64,000 nucleotides of DNA from CALMFG01 sp963674805 (GTDB lineage Bacteria > Bacillota > Clostridia > Christensenellales > CALMFG01), in NCBI GenBank assembly GCA_963674805.2, contig CAXXNY010000005.1, forward strand, positions 248,001-312,000. Reading direction: 5' to 3'. This document shows positions 52,487 through 61,658 of this stretch, piece by piece. Below the pieces are notes generated by a model. It ran no database searches, was not told where the DNA came from, and saw only the letters and a list, made by a program, of their open reading frames with translations. Numbering within the stretch: the first letter of the stretch is position 1; the number at the start of each line of letters is the position of its first letter. Both the position numbers and the translations under genes were made by a program.

Positions 52487-54019
52487 ATGCAGGAAACCGT
52501 CCTTGTTATAGATTTTGGCGGACAATATAACCAGTTGATTGCGCGGCGCGTACGCGAACTCGGCGTATACGCTGAGATTTTGTCGTACGACACTTCTGTT
52601 GAAAAAGTGAAGGCCTATAATCCGATTGGGCTGATTTTAACAGGCGGGCCGAAATCGGTATACGAAGAAGGTGCGCCAAAGTGTGACCCGGCGTTATTTG
52701 AGATGGGGATTCCGGTACTCGGCATTTGCTACGGCGCACAGCTGTTGAGCCTGCATCATGGCGGCAAGGTCGAAAAGGCCACAAAGCGCGAATACGGTAA
52801 AACCCCGATCGTCTATGATATGAACAGTCCGCTGTTTTCGAATATTATCCCGCAGAATATCTGCTGGATGAGCCATACCGACTATGTGGATACACCGCCG
52901 AACGGGTTTAAGACCACGGCGTCCACCAAACATTGCCCGTACGCTGCATTTGAAAACCGCGAGAAGAAAATCTACGGGGTGCAGTTTCATCCGGAAGTCG
53001 TGCACACACAGAACGGCGACCAGATCATGCGGAACTTTTTATATGCGGTCTGCGGCGCTTCCGGCGGATGGAACATGGAAAATTATGCGGGTAAGGCGGT
53101 CGATGCGCTGAAAGAGCAGATTGGCAGTAAAAAGGTATTGCTGGCGCTCTCAGGCGGCGTAGATTCGTCTGTGGCGGCGGTATTACTGAATAAGGCGATT
53201 GGTAAAAACCTGACCTGTATTTTTGTTGACCACGGATTACTGCGCAAAGACGAAGGCGATGAAGTTGAACGCGTCTTTAAAAATGAATATGATATTAACT
53301 TAATCCGCGTGAATGCAGAAACGATGTTTTTGGATAAGCTCGCGGGCGTGACAGACCCCGAAACCAAGCGTAAGATCATCGGCGAGCTGTTTATCCGTGT
53401 TTTTGAAGCGGAAGCGAAAAAAATCGGTAGAATCGACTTTTTGGCGCAGGGCACGATATACCCGGACGTCATTGAATCCGGCAAGGGGCATGCGGCGGTC
53501 ATCAAGAGCCACCACAATGTCGGCGGACTGCCCGACCATGTGGATTTTGACGCGATCATCGAACCGTTGAAGGATTTATTTAAGGACGAAGTGCGCCGGC
53601 TGGGTGAGGCGCTGGGGATCCCGCATCACATGGTGTGGCGCCAGCCGTTCCCGGGGCCGGGGCTTGCGATTCGTATCATCGGCGATATCACCAAGGAAAA
53701 GCTGGACATCCTGAAAGAAGCGGACTATATCTTTAGGGAAGAAATCGCGAACGCAAAACTGGACGAAGAAATCTGGCAGTACTTTGCCGTGCTGACCGGC
53801 ATGCGCAGTGTGGGCGTGATGGGCGACGAGCGGACGTATGATTATACGATTGCGCTCCGGGCCGTGACCAGCGTGGACGGCATGACAGCCGATTGGGCGC
53901 GGATTCCGTATGAGGTCTTGGAAACCATCTCAAACCGCATCATCAACGAAGCCGGGCACATCAACCGGATTGTGTATGATATTACGTCTAAACCGCCCGC
54001 GACGATTGAGTGGGAGTAA
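52487..54019 (+). CDS. guaA: GMP synthase (glutamine-hydrolysing)
   Basis: 510 aa. The N-terminal glutaminase has VLGICYGAQLLSL (Cys) and GVQFHPEVVH (His/Glu); the C-terminal synthetase has LALSGGVDSSVAA (PP-loop) and the dimerisation end IVYDITSKPPATIEWE. It makes GMP from XMP made by GuaB. GGAGGG precedes the ATG. Confidence 0.97.
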   Translation: MQETVLVIDFGGQYNQLIARRVRELGVYAEILSYDTSVEKVKAYNPIGLILTGGPKSVYEEGAPKCDPALFEMGIPVLGICYGAQLLSLHHGGKVEKATKREYGKTPIVYDMNSPLFSNIIPQNICWMSHTDYVDTPPNGFKTTASTKHCPYAAFENREKKIYGVQFHPEVVHTQNGDQIMRNFLYAVCGASGGWNMENYAGKAVDALKEQIGSKKVLLALSGGVDSSVAAVLLNKAIGKNLTCIFVDHGLLRKDEGDEVERVFKNEYDINLIRVNAETMFLDKLAGVTDPETKRKIIGELFIRVFEAEAKKIGRIDFLAQGTIYPDVIESGKGHAAVIKSHHNVGGLPDHVDFDAIIEPLKDLFKDEVRRLGEALGIPHHMVWRQPFPGPGLAIRIIGDITKEKLDILKEADYIFREEIANAKLDEEIWQYFAVLTGMRSVGVMGDERTYDYTIALRAVTSVDGMTADWARIPYEVLETISNRIINEAGHINRIVYDITSKPPATIEWE

Positions 54020-54064
54020 AGTGATCTGTATATCATTTAGCGATTTATATTGATTTGCATTTTA

Positions 54065-54110
54065 AAAAAGCTCATATCTCTCCAGTGGTTAGGTTTTGAG
54101 CTTTTTTTAT
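54065..54110 (+). terminator. terminator after guaA
   Basis: AAAAGCTCA and TGAGCTTTT arms around a 24-nt loop, then T-rich. From here to 54339 there is no gene or other recognisable element. Confidence 0.75.
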
Positions 54111-54339
54111 ATTCTATTTTATTAGAACGCGCTTATTGATAACAGCATATCATCTTATAAAAAGGATTGTGATACGCGTGAAGTATATGCCTATAAAGAT
54201 TAAATGTGAGCAAAAACTAAAAGACTGCACATGCTTTATTGAAATGAAATTAGAACTTTCGTAAAGATCTTGCCTTTTGTATAGGATCTGTTGATTTACT
54301 CACATTCCCAACATGAAGGCTTAGTAAGGACAGCGCTGC

Positions 54340-55717
54340 CTATAAAACGCCGCCGACCATGCTGATTTCGCGGTTTAGGACTTTAAGCAAAATATCCAGT
54401 CCTTTTTCGAACTCAGAACTGTCATCCGCACCGCTTAAAGAAATACGAATGAAGTTTGGCGGAATAATACCACCCACGGAAAACTTTTCGGATGAAACCA
54501 CATTAACCCCGCTGTCACTTGCCGTCCTAACAAATTCGCCGCTGCTCCAGTCACTGGGAAGCTCAAGCCAAGCAAACATACTATCCGGCACATATCGGAA
54601 ATGATACTTCGATAATTTCTTTTCTAAGAGCTGTGCCCTGCGTTGGAGTTCCTCCCGCTTTAACGCAATAATTCGATCCGCTTGCCCGATTAAGATGCAT
54701 TCAACAGCGATTTCTGCATTCAGCGCGGGGGCCATCCATATGGTATCGACAACGGCCTGTGCGATTCGGTTACAATATTTTTCCGGAGCACACATAAAAC
54801 ATACCCGAAGGCCGGCATAAAAAGCCTTTGATATTCCGGCCAAATAGATACTTTGCTCCGGTATAAGTGACGTCAGCGGGCTTTGTCTGGATGATGACAA
54901 GAATCTGTACAAATCGTCTTCAATGAGAATGAGACTGTTTTCTTTAATGACTTCGGCAATTTCTGCGCTCCTTCGCTCCGACATGAAAGCATTGGTCGGA
55001 TTCTGCATGACCGAAACTGTGTATATGCCTTTGATTTCCTGCCGGCTGCAAACGGCCGCAAGGCCCTGAGGGGTCATCCCCTCATCATCCATAGCCACGG
55101 CTTCCAACTGGATTCCGCAAATCTTTGCGGCTGTTTTAACGCCCGGGTATGTCAGGCAGTCAACGGCAACCCGGTCCCCCGGTTGGAACACGGAAGAAAA
55201 AATGCAGGCCAATGCGTGCTGTGCCTGCCGTGATTACAATATTAGATGCGTCTGCACTGACACCAAACCGTTTGACCCATTCGCTGCCAACCTGCCTGTG
55301 ACGATATAATCCTTGAGGCGGTGTATAGCTCATCAATTGACTGATATCATTTTTATGAAGCACCCTTTCAATAACAGGGCTTATATCGGGCTCCATGGCG
55401 TAAAGCGGCAAAACAAGGCCCATCTCAATCCGTCATTTATTATCTTTCCCGGTATTATAGAGCGACGGGCTGAATCCCAGATCGGACGAAATATAGGTGC
55501 CGCTTCCAACGGTGGAAGCGACCAGCCCGCGCTTTTCTGCCTCTTTGTAGGCTCTGGTAATTGTGGTGACATTAACACCGACTTTTTTGGCCAGGTCTCT
55601 TTGGGAAGGCAGTCTTTCACCTGCCTTTAAAATCCCTTGGCGAATATCCCGCTCCATTGCATCGGCTATTGCAATATACAGAGATTTATCGGTATTAATG
55701 ATTTTTAAGTCCCACAT
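54340..55717 (-). pseudogene. MocR/GntR-aminotransferase regulator, broken by a stop codon and a 2-nt deletion
   Basis: Start ATG 55717 (GGAGGG at 7 nt). The N-terminal GntR winged helix is present (RLPSQRDLAKKVGVNVTTITRAYKEAEKRGLV), then a fold-type I aminotransferase domain with PTNAF and the PLP Lys in AGISKAFYAG. Two lesions interrupt it: an in-frame TGA at 55433-55435, and a frame break near 55219 where the usual GTQHALA motif reads as GTA then shifts; two missing bases in a CA repeat explain it. Two independent lesions argue for a true pseudogene. MocR proteins use PLP or its adducts to sense amino acids; this one would have controlled the divergent operon. Confidence 0.88.
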
Positions 55718-55730
55718 ACACACGCCCTCC

Positions 55731-55813
55731 GGCCAAATTGTATTACATACAATGATATATTTACAGTGGTACAAAGTCAATATATAATACCCTCAATGTC
55801 ATACAATTTGGCC
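55731..55813. promoter_or_regulatory. divergent regulatory region with repeated operator motif
   Basis: GGCCAAATTGTAT (55731-55743) and its exact inverse ATACAATTTGGCC (55801-55813) bracket the region; a third half, ATACAAT, lies at 55747-55753, making ATTGTAT-TAC-ATACAAT. The plus promoter is TTACAG (55761-55766), 16 nt, TATAAT (55783-55788). The distal copy overlaps the leader of the decarboxylase gene just before its ribosome site. Confidence 0.65.
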
Positions 55814-55828
55814 TTGGAGGTGAAAGAC

Positions 55829-57226
55829 ATGGATAAAACAGATTTACAGATAAATATGAAACGGCAGCTAAAGACTAAAGCAGTGTTTGAGCAGGCAAAG
55901 GACATTGCTTATGATTATATAGACCATTTAGCGGATATGGATGTGTTTCCTTCCGATTCGTCAATATCTGAAATGGATTATTTTAACGAATCCATGCCGA
56001 TGGATCCCTCTGCAACAAAAGATGTTCTTAGTATGCTCGGTCACTATGGTTCAAAGAGCACAGTGGCGCAGACCGGAGGAAAGTATTTCGGCTTTGTCTG
56101 CGGAGGCAGTCTGCCGGTCACCTTGGCGGCAAAGTGGGTTTCCGATGTCTGGGATCAAAACTCCGCTTTATATGTTCTGTCACCGATTGCGGCTAAATTA
56201 GAAGAGACTTGTGAAAAATGGATAGCGGAACTGCTGGGTCTGCCGAAAGGAACAGCAGCAGGATTTGTAAGCGGATCATCCACTGCCATTATTTGTGCCC
56301 TTGCAGCAGCCAGAAACGAACTGCTGAAAAGGCAGGGCTGGGATGTCAGCGCAAACGGCCTGTTTGGTGCAACGCCGGTGAGAGTCGTTATCAGTGCTCA
56401 GGCGCATTCCTCGGTCTTCAAGGCGCTGGCATTTATCGGTCTCGGTAAGGAACGTGTCGAGTTGGTCCCGACAGATAATCAGGGCCGCATGCTGGTTGAA
56501 GCGCTTCCAGAGCTGGACAATCATACTTTACTGATCATTCAAGCCGGTAATGTAAACAGCGGCGCTTTTGATCCGATTGATACGCTGTGTGAATTGGCGA
56601 AAAAAGCCGGGTCATGGGTTCATATTGACGGGGCTTTCGGACTCTGGGCCGCTGCATCGGAAAACTATCGCGGGTTAACGAAAGGCATCGAAAAAGCCGA
56701 TTCATGGTCCGTAGATGCCCATAAAACACTGAATGCGCCTTATGACTGCGGCATTGTCCTATGCAAAGACCGATCGGCGTTAGCAAGCTCCATGCAGGCG
56801 ACCGGGTCGTATATCCAGTACAGCGAAAACCGTGACGGTATGCTTTATACGCCAGAGATGTCGCGCAGAGCCAGAAGCATTGAACTGTGGGCGGCGCTGA
56901 AGTATCTTGGGAAAAGCGGAGTGCAGGAAATAGTCGACCGTCTGTGTATACATGCAAAATACTTCGCAACGAAGCTTTCCGAGAACGAATTCTTAATCTT
57001 AAACGATGTGGTGTTCAATCAGATTCTGGTTAAATGCGAAACTGCAGAAATGACCAATGCCACGCTGAAAAACATCCAATCCAGCGGAAAGTGCTGGTGC
57101 GGCGGCGCGGTCTGGAAGGATGAACCGGCCATCCGAATCAGTGTCTGCTCCTGGCAGACCACGAAAGAAGACCTTGACGATTGTGTGGGTACTTTTATTG
57201 AGTGCAGGGAAAGGGCTAAACAATGA
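55829..57226 (+). CDS. PLP-dependent group II amino acid decarboxylase
   Basis: 465 aa from ATG 55829 (TTGGAGGTGAAAG upstream). Aromatic-amino-acid/glutamate decarboxylase family: GFVSGSSTAIICALAAARN, HSSVFKALAFIGLG, HIDGAFGLWAA (the conserved D of PLP N1), SVDAHKTLNAPYDCGIV with the PLP Lys. The substrate could be an aromatic or acidic amino acid, and some relatives are aldehyde-forming. It overlaps the phzF-like gene by 4 nt (ATGA) and is divergent from the broken MocR gene. Confidence 0.9.
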   Translation: MDKTDLQINMKRQLKTKAVFEQAKDIAYDYIDHLADMDVFPSDSSISEMDYFNESMPMDPSATKDVLSMLGHYGSKSTVAQTGGKYFGFVCGGSLPVTLAAKWVSDVWDQNSALYVLSPIAAKLEETCEKWIAELLGLPKGTAAGFVSGSSTAIICALAAARNELLKRQGWDVSANGLFGATPVRVVISAQAHSSVFKALAFIGLGKERVELVPTDNQGRMLVEALPELDNHTLLIIQAGNVNSGAFDPIDTLCELAKKAGSWVHIDGAFGLWAAASENYRGLTKGIEKADSWSVDAHKTLNAPYDCGIVLCKDRSALASSMQATGSYIQYSENRDGMLYTPEMSRRARSIELWAALKYLGKSGVQEIVDRLCIHAKYFATKLSENEFLILNDVVFNQILVKCETAEMTNATLKNIQSSGKCWCGGAVWKDEPAIRISVCSWQTTKEDLDDCVGTFIECRERAKQ

Positions 57227-58101
57227 AATCATTAACGTATAAAAAACTCGATGCCTTTGCGTCCGGCGCTTCCTCCGGGAATCCGGCCGCGTGTATCTAT
57301 CTAGATAAAAACCAGGTGTTGACGGACAGTGAGATGCAAAAGATTGCAATGGCGCACAAGGGATTTGTTTCCGAAGCCGTTTACTGCACACCAAGGGATG
57401 GGAACATCTTTTCTTTAAAGTATTATTCCTCCGAGCGTGAGGTGGATTTCTGCGGGCACGGCACCATTGCATGCATGTATGACCTGATAAAAAACAGCCG
57501 TGTGCTCAGGAAACTTCCGGAAGTTTATATTGATACTTCCAAAGGAAGGCTGACTGTTTATAACGAACTTAAAACACTGGACGCTGTATTTATCTCCGCA
57601 CCCAGGCCGGAATTTCATACAACTGATGTGGATGCTGTTATTGTCGCGAAAGCACTGGGCATTATGCCGGATGCGCTATCGGACCAGAATCCAATCGCAT
57701 TGATGAATGCCGGGCTTAATACATTGATTGTTCCGATCACCAAACTTAAAACCGAGTTGTCCATCTGGCCGGATGAGCAGGCATTAAAGCTGTTTTGTAT
57801 GGACCACGGAATTGATATCATTCTTGTGTATACGACCGAGGTTTGTGACCCGAACAACTTTATCAGGACAAGAGTTTTTGCGCCGACGTTCGGCTATCTG
57901 GAGGATAAAGCGACCGGGTCGGGCAATTCGGCGCTGGGATATTATATGCTGAGTCAAAATATGTGGGACGGACAGCCAATTTTGATAGAACAAAACGCGG
58001 AAATTTCCGCATACAATATCGTTCGTTTGAAAACGGCTGACGATCGCATTCTGTTTGGCGGCAGCGCCGGGGTCAGAATCGAAGGGAAGTATTATTACTA
58101 A
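57223..58101 (+). CDS. PhzF family isomerase/epimerase-like protein
   Basis: 292 aa. PhzF proteins have the diaminopimelate-epimerase fold and isomerise small metabolites. Signatures are DAFASGASSGNPAACIYL, VDFCGHGTIACMYDL and PTFGYLEDKATGSGNSALGYYM. It is coupled to the decarboxylase gene. The actual substrate is unknown; position suggests it acts on the same metabolite. Confidence 0.9.
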   Translation: MKSLTYKKLDAFASGASSGNPAACIYLDKNQVLTDSEMQKIAMAHKGFVSEAVYCTPRDGNIFSLKYYSSEREVDFCGHGTIACMYDLIKNSRVLRKLPEVYIDTSKGRLTVYNELKTLDAVFISAPRPEFHTTDVDAVIVAKALGIMPDALSDQNPIALMNAGLNTLIVPITKLKTELSIWPDEQALKLFCMDHGIDIILVYTTEVCDPNNFIRTRVFAPTFGYLEDKATGSGNSALGYYMLSQNMWDGQPILIEQNAEISAYNIVRLKTADDRILFGGSAGVRIEGKYYY

Positions 58102-58122
58102 TATAATTCTTAGAGGTAATAA

Positions 58123-58530
58123 ATGAATCCATTATTAATCAATAATTTGTATCAGTTAATCACATCCGCCGCACTTGATCCGGAAGTCGGCATCAAGGTT
58201 GGGCACTTATCCGGTAGTGAACAATTCTCATTATTCGGTGCGGAAATTGCACCGCAAAAAGTGCTCAGTGCGCATTACCACAATGCCGGAGACGAAATAT
58301 ATCTCATCATTGAAGGCAGCGGAATTATGTATCTCGGAGATCTGGACGACAGCGGGAAAGTTGCGTGGGAGCCGCCTTTCAAAATAACCAAAGGTGATTG
58401 CTTTACAGTCGGCACGGGAAAGGCTCACCAACTATGTAACAACACCGATCAAAAACTCATTGCGCTGTTTGGCTGTGCAAAAAGCCATTTGTCAACAGAC
58501 AGGGTTGTTTTAAAAGGGCATGAGGATTAA
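58123..58530 (+). CDS. cupin-domain protein
   Basis: 135 aa. Single cupin with the metal motif HYHNAGDEIYLIIEGSGIMYLG (His-x-His...Glu) and a second half GTGKAHQLCNNTDQKLIALFGC with a His. Such proteins are isomerases, dioxygenases or binding proteins. Third gene of the decarboxylase-phzF-cupin operon, 21 nt after phzF. AGAGG precedes the ATG. The next 200 nt show no gene. Confidence 0.85.
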   Translation: MNPLLINNLYQLITSAALDPEVGIKVGHLSGSEQFSLFGAEIAPQKVLSAHYHNAGDEIYLIIEGSGIMYLGDLDDSGKVAWEPPFKITKGDCFTVGTGKAHQLCNNTDQKLIALFGCAKSHLSTDRVVLKGHED

Positions 58531-58747
58531 TATTTGATATTATTTTGATATTAAAAATTATTTAATGTAAAATAATATAAACAATTTACAGAGAACTCAG
58601 TTTTAAAAGCTGCAGATATTAAACAAATGTGTTGAAACTCCATTTTGATTAGCCAGGTGGGAGTAGATCGCTTTTTTCAATAGTATAGTTTTCAATTAGA
58701 TTTTTATTGTTTTATATATCAGATTGTATTGTGTAAGGAGCAACCAG

Positions 58748-59620
58748 GTGAGCATATTTAATGGACGGCAGGATGTTAAGAAAAAGCACATCTCTATGGC
58801 GACGGATAAATCTCAACAAGCTTATGAAAGGAATCGTGATAAAAGCAAACCTGTTGAAAACCCTAAATTAAAAGTCTACTTTAAGCGTTTACAGCAGAAT
58901 CAGACAAACCAACATTTAAATCAGGTGTTTAACGAAATTGTCAATTATGCATATTTTTTGTCTGTCATTATGCTTACTAATAAACCTGAACCAAATAATG
59001 ACGGAACGGTCGCTTTTCAGAAGGGTACTATTATAAAATTTCCAATGCTAACATATGGGGAGGAAAAACAATATTACCCCGTTTTTACCGACTGGGAGGA
59101 ACTTCTAAAGTGGAATCAAATGGAAAACCCGAAAACATTGATCTTATCTTTTGATGATTACGCGGCTATGGTTATCAATAATGCTGAAGTCGGCGGATTT
59201 GTTATTAATCCGTTTGGGGAGAATTTCATAATCGATCGATCACTAGCGGTTCGGCTCAAGACAAAGAAGGATATAGATACAAAGGGGGTTTCCCAGCAAG
59301 TTATTACTAAGGAAACGGCAGTGACGCTGGGGGAACCGAGACGATATACGACGGACATGGTATCAGCAGTTTCGGACTTTTTGAAGCACAGACCCGATGT
59401 CAGGCGCGTATGGCTTCGCCTGATGATACGGGATGAAGAACAGAGCTATCTATTTATTGCCGAGTTTGCCGGAGATAAAGATACTTTGTTCGGCGAAATC
59501 GCAGATGCTGCCAGGCCTTATTTACATGGAATGTACCTTGACATGGTTTCGTATCAGGATGAATTCGGAAGAGATGCGGTAAAGGGTGTTCAGCCATTTT
59601 ATGATTTAAAGCATGATTAG
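58748..59620 (+). CDS. SseB-family protein
   Basis: 290 aa from GTG 58748 (AAGGAG upstream). The N-terminal SseB domain includes PVFTDWEELLKWNQ and ALIxxAEVGGFVINPFGENFII-like sequence (here VINNAEVGGFVINPFG), and the C-terminal SseB domain includes RRVWLRLMIRDEEQSYLFIAEF and GRDAVKGVQPFYDL. SseB relatives are linked to serine tolerance or are fused to effector domains, but the function is unclear. It stands alone. Confidence 0.8.
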   Translation: MSIFNGRQDVKKKHISMATDKSQQAYERNRDKSKPVENPKLKVYFKRLQQNQTNQHLNQVFNEIVNYAYFLSVIMLTNKPEPNNDGTVAFQKGTIIKFPMLTYGEEKQYYPVFTDWEELLKWNQMENPKTLILSFDDYAAMVINNAEVGGFVINPFGENFIIDRSLAVRLKTKKDIDTKGVSQQVITKETAVTLGEPRRYTTDMVSAVSDFLKHRPDVRRVWLRLMIRDEEQSYLFIAEFAGDKDTLFGEIADAARPYLHGMYLDMVSYQDEFGRDAVKGVQPFYDLKHD

Positions 59621-59720
59621 TGTGTTTGCATATATTATCAATACACAAACAGAATTTTCTGATATTTATTAATGATTTTAGAATAGCAAAATGTAAAGGG
59701 GGACTTACCTCGTAAATAAC

Positions 59721-59762
59721 AACCCTCTGATTGTCTTAAGCATAAAACCAGAGGGTTTAATT
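59721..59762. terminator. bidirectional terminator between SseB-like and RNHCP genes
   Basis: Arms AACCCTCTG and CAGAGGGTT with A/T on both sides, between convergent genes. Confidence 0.8.
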
Positions 59763-59768
59763 TGAATA

Positions 59769-60194
59769 TTATCTTAGAGCGCCATCGCCCGCCATCAGCC
59801 TTGTCATGTCTTCAATGTGTTCGATGGGGAACGGCGGTGAAGTCAAAGGCTTCATTGCGATTGACATCAATTTCATGGGATTATCATCCGCAGCAACACG
59901 GTTTGAACTCATCTCTCCGCACCTGCGACAGCGGTGAATGATTGCCCATTCTCCGTTTTTCTTGACCCATACCGCAACGGGTTCCATGATGCCGCCGCAG
60001 TCCGATTGGCGATCACCGGGCTCAATATCGACGTGAAGGCTGGTCAGACAGTTTGGGCAGTGATTACGATGAGTTGTACCAGCGCCCTGCGGTGTTACCA
60101 GCCGGTCACATACTTTACAAGTGAAAGCGTCATGACACGCGTGTGTTTTATAATACCCTTTTTCAAATGTTCTTCTTTTATTTTCCCTATTCAC
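59769..60194 (-). CDS. RNHCP-domain zinc-ribbon protein
   Basis: 141 aa from GTG 60194, chosen because GAGGAGG (60209-60203) sits 8 nt upstream; in-frame ATG 60227 and TTG 60275 have no fitting ribosome site. The named motif appears as HRNHCPNCLTSLHVDIEPGDRQSDCGG, with Cys pairs before it (FTCKVCDRL) and after it (HRCRRCGEMSSNRVAADDNPMKLMSIAMKPL). It probably binds one or two zinc ions. No function is established. Its long, structured leader (60195-60396) is the odd feature. Confidence 0.85.
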   Translation of the reverse strand: MNRENKRRTFEKGYYKTHACHDAFTCKVCDRLVTPQGAGTTHRNHCPNCLTSLHVDIEPGDRQSDCGGIMEPVAVWVKKNGEWAIIHRCRRCGEMSSNRVAADDNPMKLMSIAMKPLTSPPFPIEHIEDMTRLMAGDGALR

Positions 60195-60264
60195 GGGATT
60201 GTCCTCCTCATAGATGTTTAAGTCCATATGGAGGTTCGTGTTAAGACTATACGTAACCTCCGGG

Positions 60265-60300
60265 TTAACGAACAATCTCCACGGCTTTTGTGGGTCTCAT
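60265..60300 (-). CDS. 11-codon upstream ORF in the RNHCP leader
   Basis: Minus strand ATG 60300 to TAA 60265, MRPTKAVEIVR, with AAGGAG 6 nt upstream. Translation looks real. Right after its stop, GGAGGTT (60261-60255) can pair with AACCTCC (60236-60230). A leader peptide that couples ribosome position to downstream folding is plausible. Confidence 0.5.
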   Translation of the reverse strand: MRPTKAVEIVR

Positions 60301-60323
60301 ATAAGTCTCCTTAAAATTTAAAT

Positions 60324-60390
60324 TGGTAAGCCTGCCGTTTGGACAGCCGGGATATAACCCGGCGCCGCCCGTATTGCGCGGCAGTTACCA
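60324..60390 (-). promoter_or_regulatory. structured 5' leader RNA, switch-like, upstream of the RNHCP gene
   Basis: The 67 nt begin near the transcription start and fold on themselves. A 12-bp outer stem (plus-strand 60324-60329 plus 60332-60337 with 60379-60390, two unpaired bases) encloses a 6-bp hairpin GCCGGG/CCCGGC (60346-60363). A competing hairpin GCCGC/GCGGC (60364-60368/60378-60382) would break the outer stem. Mutually exclusive pairings are what a riboswitch or protein-responsive leader shows. I do not recognise a known family. Confidence 0.55.
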
Positions 60391-60396
60391 CTAGCT

Positions 60397-60424
60397 ATTA
60401 TACAGCAAAATAAGTAATATTCAA
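60397..60424 (-). promoter_or_regulatory. promoter of the RNHCP leader transcript
   Basis: Minus strand TTGAAT (60424-60419), 16 nt, TATAAT (60402-60397), just upstream of the structured leader. The stretch 60425-60730 holds no gene. Confidence 0.65.
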
Positions 60425-60730
60425 TATTTATTGAAACAAAATCCAATATAATGACTGATTAAAGCATCCATAGCCTCAGTAAAACAGCATAGAATACGAG
60501 CGGATTAAATAATAAGGGTTTGTATTAAGATATGATAGAAAAGTGTACCTGAATATGATGATTAAGTAAAAGTTTTATCGAAAATGGATAAATTAGATAG
60601 ACGCGCTGCAATACATGCGTATACAATATATAAGAAATGGCTGTTGCAGTTTTATTAAGTTTTAAAAAAAGCTGTTTATAACCAGCCAATAAAGCAATAC
60701 AAACAGAAAAGCAGTAAGAAGCGAGACAAT

Positions 60731-61639
60731 ATGGACTATACTATTCTTTATTTTTCAGGAACAGGCAATACGGCACTAATCGCGAGCGAAATTGCGAAAC
60801 GTCTGAAACAGGCAAAACAATCGGTTGAGCTGATTTCGATTGAAGACCAGGCGCAATTAAGCGGCATGACCTTTGAAAACAAGATTGTCGGATTTGGATT
60901 CCCTGTCTACAAATTTTCGTATCCGGAAATATTCGACAAACTTTTTCCCGCCATAAATCAATTAGGAAACAACACGGAATATTTTTTGTTTACAACGTAT
61001 GCGCGATTTGATGCAGAAGCGCAATATGATTTTATAAAGAAACTGGACAAAACGAAATTTAAACTGATTGCACGAGATAGTTTTAAAGCCCCGTCATGCG
61101 GAATTTCGGCCAGGAAGCCGGCTGACGATTATGAATATGAGTCGGTTATGTTTTTTGAAAGTAATATAAAAGATAGGCTGGATGCGTTTGCTGCCGCTAT
61201 TTTGTCTAAAGAACAAGCGGCAACAAAACCAAAGCACAGCCTAATAGGCGGGCTAAAGAAACGCATCGTTACGGATATAGAACATACAAAATACCCAAAA
61301 CTTATGATTAATCAGGATAGGTGTGTGAACTGCGGATTATGCGTAAAAAACTGCCCCGATCAAAACCTGATCCAGTCCAAAACGCAAATTGATATGGTTG
61401 ATGATGCGGGCTGTCTTCATTGTCTAAGATGCATCAATCATTGTCCCCAGAATGCAATTTCTTTTGGGCTGCTGACAGAAGGCGAAAATCAATACAGGTT
61501 CAAAACCAGAGATGCGCTTTTTCAAAAGGCCGCCGATGGGTATCGGGAGGCGTATTGGGATGACTTTAAAGCTGTGATAAAGCAGTGGCAAAGGAACACG
61601 CTGCAGTATTGGCTTAAACACAGGCATTCACCGGAATAA
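60731..61639 (+). CDS. EFR1-family flavodoxin-ferredoxin protein
   Basis: 302 aa. An N-terminal flavodoxin-like domain (LYFSGTGNTALIASEIA FMN loop, residues about 6-24; GFGFPVYKFSYPEIF) is followed by a C-terminal double 4Fe-4S ferredoxin with CVNCGLCVKNCPDQN and CLHCLRCINHCPQNA (about residues 200-240). This is an anaerobe-typical electron carrier. A partner redox enzyme is not adjacent. AAGAAGCGAGAC precedes the ATG. Confidence 0.93.
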   Translation: MDYTILYFSGTGNTALIASEIAKRLKQAKQSVELISIEDQAQLSGMTFENKIVGFGFPVYKFSYPEIFDKLFPAINQLGNNTEYFLFTTYARFDAEAQYDFIKKLDKTKFKLIARDSFKAPSCGISARKPADDYEYESVMFFESNIKDRLDAFAAAILSKEQAATKPKHSLIGGLKKRIVTDIEHTKYPKLMINQDRCVNCGLCVKNCPDQNLIQSKTQIDMVDDAGCLHCLRCINHCPQNAISFGLLTEGENQYRFKTRDALFQKAADGYREAYWDDFKAVIKQWQRNTLQYWLKHRHSPE

Positions 61640-61658
61640 GAGAAGGAGACGTTGAACA

